Shown here piece by piece: positions 1 through 4,209 of a DNA stretch of 5,300 bases (positions are counted from its first letter, which is position 1; every line of letters begins with the position of its first letter). The notes below the pieces were generated by a model. It had not been told where the DNA came from. It did no database searches and saw only the letters and a program-made list of their open reading frames with translations. The position numbers were made by a program, and so were the translations under genes. Source of the stretch: Syntrophomonadaceae bacterium (GTDB taxonomy: Bacteria; Bacillota; Dethiobacteria; DTU022); the NCBI GenBank assembly GCA_007126465.1, contig SLBE01000212.1, positions 1-5,300 of the forward strand. The letters are read 5' to 3'.

Positions 1-1
1 C

Positions 2-13
2 AGTTTATAAACT
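2..13. repeat. 12-bp perfect palindrome at window start
   Basis: AGTTTATAAACT reads the same on both strands. It lies about 100 bases upstream of the glycosyltransferase. It contains TATAAA (6-11), which could be a -10 element whose -35 lies outside the window, so the palindrome could be an operator over a promoter. AT-rich palindromes of this size arise by chance fairly often, and nothing else supports a function. Confidence 0.35.
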
Positions 14-53
14 AAAACAATCCCGGATGGATAGTGAAGAGATATTAACACCA

Positions 54-94
54 AAATAAGTTGAATTTATCTCTGACACCTTTTCAACTTATTT
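54..94. repeat. 12-bp perfect inverted repeat upstream of the glycosyltransferase
   Basis: AAATAAGTTGAA (54-65) and TTCAACTTATTT (83-94) are exact reverse complements separated by 17 bases. As RNA this is a 12-bp, mostly A-U hairpin ending two to three bases before the AGGTAGGT ribosome binding site. As DNA it is two half-sites 29 bp apart. There is no U-run after the stem, so an ordinary terminator is unlikely. A regulatory hairpin or an operator for the downstream gene is the more natural reading, but this is inferred from position only. Confidence 0.6.
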
Positions 95-96
95 GT

Positions 97-104
97 AGGT
101 AGGT
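97..104 (+). promoter_or_regulatory. Ribosome binding site of the glycosyltransferase
   Basis: AGGTAGGT resembles the Shine-Dalgarno core. Possible starts in the same frame are TTG 107, ATG 110, ATG 113 and ATG 119. TTG 107 is too close (two bases) and ATG 119 too far. ATG 110 and 113 both have workable spacing. ATG 113 is preferred because the protein then begins Met-Arg-Met-Ala, like other MshA-type proteins, which start immediately before the first beta strand. Confidence 0.55.
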
Positions 105-112
105 TATTGATG

Positions 113-1333
113 ATGCGGATGGCGTTTTTGAGTGTGCATAGTTCGCCGGTAGGGAAGGCCGGGAGTAAGGATACCGGTGGGATGAGTACTTACCTGCGCG
201 GGCTTTCCGGTGCTCTTGGTGAAATGGGGTATGAAGTTGATTTATTTACCAGGGCGGCAAGCCCGGATGAGGCGGGGGTGAAGACCCTTTCTCCGGGGGT
301 TCGTCTGATAGCACTCGATGATGGTGCCGGCCCGCTGTCTAAAAATAAATTATATCCGCACCTGCCCGCAACTGTAGATGCCATTGAGAAGTTTTGCCGT
401 ACTGAAAATATTTCCTTTGATCTAATCTTCAGCCACTACTGGTTATCCGGGTGCGTGGGACGGGAACTAAGCAAAAACTGGCAGGTTCCTCACCTGGTTA
501 TGTTTCATACGCTCGGCCGGGCCAAAAGCGAAGCCTGCCAGGCAGAAAATGAACCGGATCTTCGTCTGGCAGAGGAAGAAAACCTGGCTCGTTCCAGCGA
601 CCAAATCATTGCCGCCGCTCCACTGGAAAAAGAACGGATCATCAATTACTATTCACTCCGGAAAGACCATGTTGAAGTAATTCCCTGTGGAGTCGATCGT
701 CAGCTATTTTGCCCCTTGAACCGTCCAGTTGCCAGGGAGGAAGCAGGTCTTACAGGAAATAAAGTAATTCTGGCCATAGGCAGAATTGAGCCGATTAAAG
801 GTTATGAACTGTTGATCAGGGCAGCTGCCCTGCTGCCGGATGAGGATAAAATTAAGGTAGTGATTATCGGCGGAGACGAAAAGAGCGAAATTCAGGCGGC
901 TCACCTGAAAGAGCTTGCCGCAGATCATGGTATATCCGATCGGTTAATCTTGGCCGGGCTTGTTGAGCACCAATATCTTCCCCTATACTATAATGCTGCT
1001 GATGTTACAGTTATTCCTTCACATTACGAAAGTTTTGGCCTGGTTGCTCTCGAATCATTATCCTGCGGCACTCCGCTTGTCGCCGGTTCAACCGGTATAT
1101 TTTCCGAACTGCTAAAGCCCTATACTAAAGAAACTGCCGAACTTCTTACCAAAAAGAAAAGCCCCGGAATTCTGCTCGAAAACCGCACTGCCTCGGCCTG
1201 GGCAGAAGCAATCCGCAACTGTTACCTTCACCGTTCTGCCCCGCTCGATCCTTCAATTACAAATGAAATCCTGGCTCCCTATAACTGGCGCACTGCGGCT
1301 TACGCTTTCAGCAATTTAATACAAGAATTATAG
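113..1333 (+). CDS. MshA-like GT4 family glycosyltransferase
   Basis: This 406-residue protein is a retaining GT-B glycosyltransferase of the group containing MshA (D-inositol-3-phosphate glycosyltransferase) and sucrose-phosphate synthase. It is probably cytosolic, since no signal peptide or membrane segment is seen. Residues are numbered from ATG 113. The N-terminal acceptor domain has GGMSTY (22-27), SHYWLSG (107-113) and FHTLGRAK (131-138). The C-terminal donor domain has IPCGVD (191-196), AIGRIEPIKG (222-231, Arg and Lys for the donor phosphates) and the E-x7-E motif (Glu306 and Glu314, within ESFGLVALE). From memory of Corynebacterium MshA, the inositol phosphate is held by Lys78, Tyr110, Thr134 and Arg154. 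Here Lys77, Tyr109, Thr133 and Arg151 fall at matching places, which favours a phosphorylated acceptor. Length fits MshA (about 420). The likely donor is a UDP-sugar, possibly UDP-GlcNAc. A sucrose-phosphate-synthase-like or other GT4 role is the alternative, so no gene symbol is given. Confidence 0.88.
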   Translation: MRMAFLSVHSSPVGKAGSKDTGGMSTYLRGLSGALGEMGYEVDLFTRAASPDEAGVKTLSPGVRLIALDDGAGPLSKNKLYPHLPATVDAIEKFCRTENISFDLIFSHYWLSGCVGRELSKNWQVPHLVMFHTLGRAKSEACQAENEPDLRLAEEENLARSSDQIIAAAPLEKERIINYYSLRKDHVEVIPCGVDRQLFCPLNRPVAREEAGLTGNKVILAIGRIEPIKGYELLIRAAALLPDEDKIKVVIIGGDEKSEIQAAHLKELAADHGISDRLILAGLVEHQYLPLYYNAADVTVIPSHYESFGLVALESLSCGTPLVAGSTGIFSELLKPYTKETAELLTKKKSPGILLENRTASAWAEAIRNCYLHRSAPLDPSITNEILAPYNWRTAAYAFSNLIQEL

Positions 1334-1453
1334 CAAACTAAAACCCCATCCCCGGACGGAGCTTTTTAAGCATTTAATGTTTTGCTGCTTATTGAGGTTA
1401 TTAACGCTTATATGAAGTTTAAAGATAAAAGAGGACCCAAACCGCCTTATTCC

Positions 1454-1483
1454 TTGATTCTCCGGTTGCTTTAGATCTATAAT
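1454..1483 (+). promoter_or_regulatory. Sigma-A-like promoter for the mscS-deacetylase operon
   Basis: TTGATT (1454-1459, four of six matches to TTGACA) and a perfect TATAAT (1478-1483) are separated by 18 bases. Transcription would start near 1490, giving a leader of about 107 bases before the MscS gene. This suggests that the channel and the deacetylase have their own transcript, separate from the upstream glycosyltransferase. Confidence 0.6.
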
Positions 1484-1501
1484 AAGTATCAGGCAGATAT
1501 C

Positions 1502-1557
1502 CAGCCTGCTTAAGAAAGCTGAAGCGACCAGCGAGCGAAGTTTCCTTGAACAGGCTG
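1502..1557 (+). promoter_or_regulatory. Foldable 5' leader of the mscS transcript
   Basis: CAGCCTG (1502-1508) pairs exactly with CAGGCTG (1551-1557). Inside it, GAAA (1514-1517) can pair with TTTC (1541-1544), flanked by AA/TT pairs. GCTG (1518-1521) can pair with CAGC (1529-1532) around a 7-base loop. The motif AGCGA occurs three times between 1523 and 1538. No U-run follows, so it is not a simple terminator. It lies wholly in the predicted leader and ends about 30 bases before the Shine-Dalgarno. I do not recognise a known riboswitch class. Confidence 0.4.
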
Positions 1558-1587
1558 AGCAGTGACAATAACAGCGATATTTTAATG

Positions 1588-1595
1588 AAAGGATG
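1588..1595 (+). promoter_or_regulatory. Ribosome binding site of the MscS gene
   Basis: AAAGGATG matches the AAAGGAGG consensus at seven of eight bases. Two in-frame TTG codons follow, at 1597 and 1603. Spacing is very tight for 1597 and near ideal (seven bases) for 1603. No ATG in the right frame is near. The gene therefore starts with TTG either way. Confidence 0.6.
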
Positions 1596-1596
1596 A

Positions 1597-2400
1597 TTGA
1601 AATTGGATTTAGCTTTTCTCTACAGCGCCATTATTACTAACGGCGCTAAAGTTTTACTGGCTCTTCTGGCACTAATAATCGGACTGAGAGTAATCCGTTT
1701 TATAGCAAACAAAGTATCGAGTAAACTGGTTAAAGCCGAATTTGATCCAACCCTGCGACCCTTCCTGGTTAATGCAGTCAAGGTTAGCCTGCAGATCCTG
1801 CTCATCATTTCAATCGCTTCGATGCTCGGCATTGCCATGACTTCCTTTATTGCTGTAATCGGGGCGGCCGCCTTTGCTGTTGGCCTGGCCCTGCAGGGCA
1901 GCCTGGCCAATTTTGCCGGCGGGGTATTGATCCTATTCCTGAAACCTTTTCAAGTCGGAGACTATATTGACGCAGCCGGACAGGCCGGCACAGTAAAGGA
2001 GATCCAGCTATTCTATACCCACCTGGATACACCCGACAACAAGCGGGTTATCGTTCCAAACGCAGTGTTATCAAATGCCAGCGCCACTAACTTTAGTGTA
2101 AATCCCACCAGGCGCATCGACTTTGTCTTTGGCGTCGGTTATGATGACAACATAAGCCAGGTTAAATTAGTTCTCAGGGAAATTGCCGATAAGCATCCCC
2201 TGATTTTTGACGACCCGGAACCGCAGGTTGTTTTAGCCGAACATGGGGACAGCGCAGTTATCTTTTACCTGCGAGCCTGGTGTAAACGGGAAGACTACTG
2301 GAATATCTATTTTGAAATCCAGGAAAAAGTAAAAATGACCTTCGATCAGTCTGGAATTACAATTCCATATCCACAGACCGAAGTCCATCTCAATCAATGA
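1597..2400 (+). CDS. mscS: Small-conductance mechanosensitive channel, MscS family
   Basis: This 267-residue membrane protein forms a channel that opens under membrane tension and releases small solutes during hypo-osmotic shock. Three hydrophobic segments are visible, at about residues 14-33, 57-80 and 84-117. The third is the glycine/alanine-rich pore helix, with the family signature GLALQGSLANFAGGV (96-110) and KPFQVGDYI (116-124). The soluble beta domain carries IVPNAVLSN (152-160), and the C-terminal domain ends with ITIPYPQTEVH. Length is close to E. coli MscS (286). The outer TTG start is annotated, but TTG 1603 fits the ribosome binding site better and would remove two residues. The deacetylase gene follows after 18 bases, so the two are probably co-transcribed from the promoter at 1454-1483. 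The family call is secure; the exported solute is unknown. Confidence 0.95.
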   Translation: MKLDLAFLYSAIITNGAKVLLALLALIIGLRVIRFIANKVSSKLVKAEFDPTLRPFLVNAVKVSLQILLIISIASMLGIAMTSFIAVIGAAAFAVGLALQGSLANFAGGVLILFLKPFQVGDYIDAAGQAGTVKEIQLFYTHLDTPDNKRVIVPNAVLSNASATNFSVNPTRRIDFVFGVGYDDNISQVKLVLREIADKHPLIFDDPEPQVVLAEHGDSAVIFYLRAWCKREDYWNIYFEIQEKVKMTFDQSGITIPYPQTEVHLNQ

Positions 2401-2404
2401 TAAT

Positions 2405-2410
2405 AGGCGG
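2405..2410 (+). promoter_or_regulatory. Ribosome binding site of the deacetylase gene
   Basis: AGGCGG sits eight bases before ATG 2419. The alternative start ATG 2452, just before the conserved Asp-Ile-Val-Val strand, has only a weak purine run before it, so 2419 is preferred. Confidence 0.55.
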
Positions 2411-2418
2411 TAATCGTT

Positions 2419-3135
2419 ATGAGCAAACATCAAAAAAAAGAGTATGAAAAAATGGATATAGTTGTTATTAGTCCTCACCCGGATGATTCAGAATTTGGAG
2501 CATCCGGTTCTGTGGCCCGCTGGGTTAAGGAGGGCAAAAAAGTTGCCTACGTTATCTGCACGGGTGGAGAAAAAGGCACCAGCGATCCGGCGGTTGATCC
2601 AAAAGATCTTGCCAGGACAAGAAGAAGGGAGCAGAGGGCTGCGGCAGACCTGCTGGGGGTAAGTGATGTAATTTTTCTCGGCTATGAAGATCAAACCCTG
2701 GAAGATACACCTCAGTTTCGCAAGGATATCGTTCGCTGGATCCGTGCCTTCCGGCCGGATACCCTGATCACTGCCGATCCTTACCGCCGTTATGTCTGGC
2801 ATCGCGACCACCGTATTACCGGCCAGGTTGTCCTCGATGCTGCATTTCCCTATGCCCGCGATCATCTGTCCTATCCTGAGCTGCTTGACGAGGGGTTGGA
2901 ACCTCACAAGGTTAAGGAGATCCTGCTCTGGGCCAGCGAAGATCCCGACTATTACTCCGACATAACGGATACCTTTGAAACGAAACTGGCTGCCCTGCAG
3001 TGTCATAAGAGCCAGGTTGGCGGACACCACTTCCCCGCGATTGAGCAGTGGCTGCGCCAAAGGGCCGAAGATGCTGCCAGTGACCAGGATTTTAAGCTGG
3101 CAGAAGCCTTTCACCGGGCGGAAATTCCCTGGTAA
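2419..3135 (+). CDS. PIG-L/LmbE family zinc N-deacetylase (MshB/BshB-like)
   Basis: This 238-residue protein belongs to the PIG-L/LmbE family of zinc enzymes that remove the N-acetyl group from GlcNAc-containing substrates (GlcNAc-inositol in MshB, GlcNAc-malate in BshB, GlcNAc-PI in PIG-L). The zinc motif is PHPDDSE (19-25), with His20 and Asp23 as ligands and Asp22 as the expected catalytic base. The third ligand is His131 in HRDH (128-131). TGGEKGT (48-54), an ARTRRREQRAAADLLG helix (65-80) and IFLGYEDQ (85-92) are also typical. No signal peptide is seen. The length is closer to BshB-type proteins than to MshB (about 300 residues), so substrate cannot be read from the family alone. It lies in an operon with MscS and near the MshA-like transferase and Ino1, which makes a GlcNAc-inositol compound a plausible substrate. 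A residue-level start ambiguity exists at Met12. Confidence 0.92.
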   Translation: MSKHQKKEYEKMDIVVISPHPDDSEFGASGSVARWVKEGKKVAYVICTGGEKGTSDPAVDPKDLARTRRREQRAAADLLGVSDVIFLGYEDQTLEDTPQFRKDIVRWIRAFRPDTLITADPYRRYVWHRDHRITGQVVLDAAFPYARDHLSYPELLDEGLEPHKVKEILLWASEDPDYYSDITDTFETKLAALQCHKSQVGGHHFPAIEQWLRQRAEDAASDQDFKLAEAFHRAEIPW

Positions 3136-3211
3136 AAATTCAGCCTTGATCAAAGAACTTAAGTTAAAAGTAACAAACAGCAATCGAACAAAAAAATATA
3201 GTGTAATAAGA

Positions 3212-3248
3212 AAGAAGCCCTATAATTACCAGGGGCTTCTTCTATTTT
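3212..3248 (+). terminator. Intrinsic terminator after the deacetylase, probably bidirectional
   Basis: AAGAAGCCC (3212-3220) pairs perfectly with GGGCTTCTT (3233-3241), giving a 9-bp stem with a 12-base loop. The T-rich tail CTATTTT follows on the + strand. On the - strand the same stem is followed by TCTTATT, so it can also end transcription of the convergent hydrolase gene, for which I see no other terminator between 3399 and here. Confidence 0.82.
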
Positions 3249-3398
3249 CATGTTACTAATAACTCTTCAGGACGCTGAGAAAATAAGCAGTTTCGCTGTA
3301 TCACTGCGGATATTTTGATAATTTCCTAATAAAGCACAGGGCCTTCAGAGATAAGATTAGGATTGGCGTGCCTCTAACGCTGACATTGCGGTATGTTT

Positions 3399-4052
3399 TT
3401 AAGCGTTCTCCCAGGTTACATCTCCGCACAGGTTGTCATCATAACCACTTTTTAGAAAAGCTTCGATCAGTTTTCTTTCCCTGCCAATGGTAGTAGAGTC
3501 TCCATGTCCCGGCAGGATTACTGTATCATCCGGTAGGGGTAAAAGTTTCTGCTGGATTGATGACAGGGCCTGCCTGAAATCATCGGGAGTGGCAGTTTTA
3601 CCCGGGCCACCGGGGAAAATTGCATCACCGGATAGCAGGTAGTTTTCTGCCCTGAAGCAGATGCTGCCCCCGGTGTGCCCCGGCAGGTATAAAACTTCCA
3701 GTGTAACATCACCGCACACTACAGAATCGCCATCCTGCAGCAGGCGATCCGGCTTTGCCGGTAGAGTTCCGGCATCATCGGCATGGGCTGCCAGCGGTGC
3801 ACCCAGATCATTATGAAGCTCTTCCAGGGCCATTAGATGATCCATATGGCCGTGAGTGATTAAAATGCCCTGCAGCTGTGTATCTTTCAGTTTTTTCTTG
3901 ATTAAATCTGCGTTGCCCGGTGCATCGATTAACACACTTTCCCGGTTATTTTTACTAACAACAACATAGGCATTAGTTCCGAAGGGTTCGGTCTCCAACC
4001 GGAATAGTTCCAGCGCTTCAGTTTCTGCGACAAGCTCAAAATCTTTACCCAT
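3399..4052 (-). CDS. MBL-fold metallo-hydrolase, glyoxalase II-like
   Basis: This 217-residue cytosolic protein has the complete metal-binding set of the glyoxalase II-like branch of the metallo-beta-lactamase fold. The first motif is THGHMDH, with His67, His69, Asp71 and His72. His126 is in PGHTGG, Asp143 in SGDAIF and His183 in PGHGD. It therefore should bind two metal ions and hydrolyse an ester or thioester, commonly an acyl-thiol. The early strand has PFGTNAYVV, also typical. The shorter length compared with classical glyoxalase II (about 250-260), with little sequence left after the last ligand, matches the compact bacterial YcbL/GloB-like proteins. The start at 4052 was chosen because the strong AAAGGAGG site lies eight bases upstream; the ATG at 4058 is only two bases from it. 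It is transcribed divergently from ino1 and convergently with the deacetylase. The physiological substrate is unknown. Confidence 0.92.
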   Translation of the reverse strand: MGKDFELVAETEALELFRLETEPFGTNAYVVVSKNNRESVLIDAPGNADLIKKKLKDTQLQGILITHGHMDHLMALEELHNDLGAPLAAHADDAGTLPAKPDRLLQDGDSVVCGDVTLEVLYLPGHTGGSICFRAENYLLSGDAIFPGGPGKTATPDDFRQALSSIQQKLLPLPDDTVILPGHGDSTTIGRERKLIEAFLKSGYDDNLCGDVTWENA

Positions 4053-4060
4053 TTTCATGG

Positions 4061-4068
4061 CCTCCTTT
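4061..4068 (-). promoter_or_regulatory. Strong ribosome binding site of the MBL hydrolase
   Basis: Read on the - strand this is AAAGGAGG, a full match to the consensus. The spacing (eight bases to ATG 4052, two bases to ATG 4058) decides the start in favour of 4052. Confidence 0.85.
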
Positions 4069-4077
4069 ATAAGGTTA

Positions 4078-4090
4078 TAAAATTATTTTA
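4078..4090. repeat. 13-bp AT-only palindrome near the hydrolase promoter
   Basis: TAAAAT (4078-4083) and ATTTTA (4085-4090) are reverse complements around a single central base. It lies between the hydrolase ribosome binding site and its likely -35, and one arm doubles as a candidate -10 on the - strand. It could be an operator, but AT-rich palindromes are common in promoter DNA. Confidence 0.35.
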
Positions 4091-4113
4091 CTACGGTTTT
4101 AAATTTATTTCAC
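4085..4113 (-). promoter_or_regulatory. Candidate promoter of the MBL hydrolase
   Basis: On the - strand GTGAAA (4113-4108, four of six) and TAAAAT (4090-4085, five of six) are 17 bases apart. A second option is TTAAAA (4102-4097) with TATAAC (4079-4074), also 17 apart but ending very near the ribosome binding site. The first overlaps the -35 of the ino1 promoter on the other strand. Confidence 0.35.
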
Positions 4114-4137
4114 TAATTGCTCCTGATACGATATAAT
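4109..4137 (+). promoter_or_regulatory. Sigma-A-like promoter of ino1
   Basis: TTCACT (4109-4114, four of six matches to TTGACA) and a perfect TATAAT (4132-4137) are separated by 17 bases. The predicted transcript starts near 4144 and has a leader of about 65 bases. Confidence 0.65.
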
Positions 4138-4164
4138 ATTTCCTGTGAAGAGACTGTTTTTATC

Positions 4165-4184
4165 TTAATATTTCACCATATTAA
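4165..4184. repeat. 7-bp inverted repeat in the ino1 leader
   Basis: TTAATAT (4165-4171) and ATATTAA (4178-4184) are exact reverse complements with six bases (TTCACC) between them. The site lies about 20-40 bases downstream of the predicted transcription start, where a bound repressor would block transcription. As RNA the stem has only A-U pairs and would be weak, so a DNA operator is the more likely reading. Confidence 0.45.
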
Positions 4185-4195
4185 TCAACGCAGGA

Positions 4196-4201
4196 AGAGG
4201 G
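4196..4201 (+). promoter_or_regulatory. Ribosome binding site of ino1
   Basis: AGAGGG lies eight bases before ATG 4210. No competing start is present, and the protein begins directly with the nucleotide-binding strand. Confidence 0.65.
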
Positions 4202-4209
4202 ATCTGGTA

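Noticed and set aside
113..1333. Assigning the glycosyltransferase as BshA (bacillithiol pathway)
   Set aside because: BshA has a different N-terminus as I recall it. The GGM, SHYWLSG and HTL motifs here resemble MshA and sucrose-phosphate synthase instead.
1332..1386. Possible terminator after the glycosyltransferase (AGCAAA with TTTGCT; also GCTT-TTT-AAGC)
   Set aside because: The first pair encloses over 40 bases and the second stem is only 4 bp, so neither makes a convincing terminator.
1585..1596. Four-codon ATG-AAA-GGA-TGA minigene just before the MscS start
   Set aside because: The ATG happens to precede the Shine-Dalgarno and has no ribosome binding site of its own. A translational-coupling role cannot be supported.
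2488..3183. Long open frame (231 codons) on the - strand across the deacetylase
   Set aside because: It is antisense to a gene with a complete zinc-deacetylase motif set. Its translation shows no recognisable domain, and no ribosome binding site supports it.
2975..3259. Open frame of 94 codons on the + strand running past the deacetylase stop
   Set aside because: It overlaps the end of the deacetylase in another frame, then runs through the intrinsic terminator. The translation is low-complexity and basic with no family features.
4121..4146. Direct repeat TCCTG at 4121 and 4141
   Set aside because: Five or six bases are too few to be meaningful in this region, although the 20-base spacing was noted.
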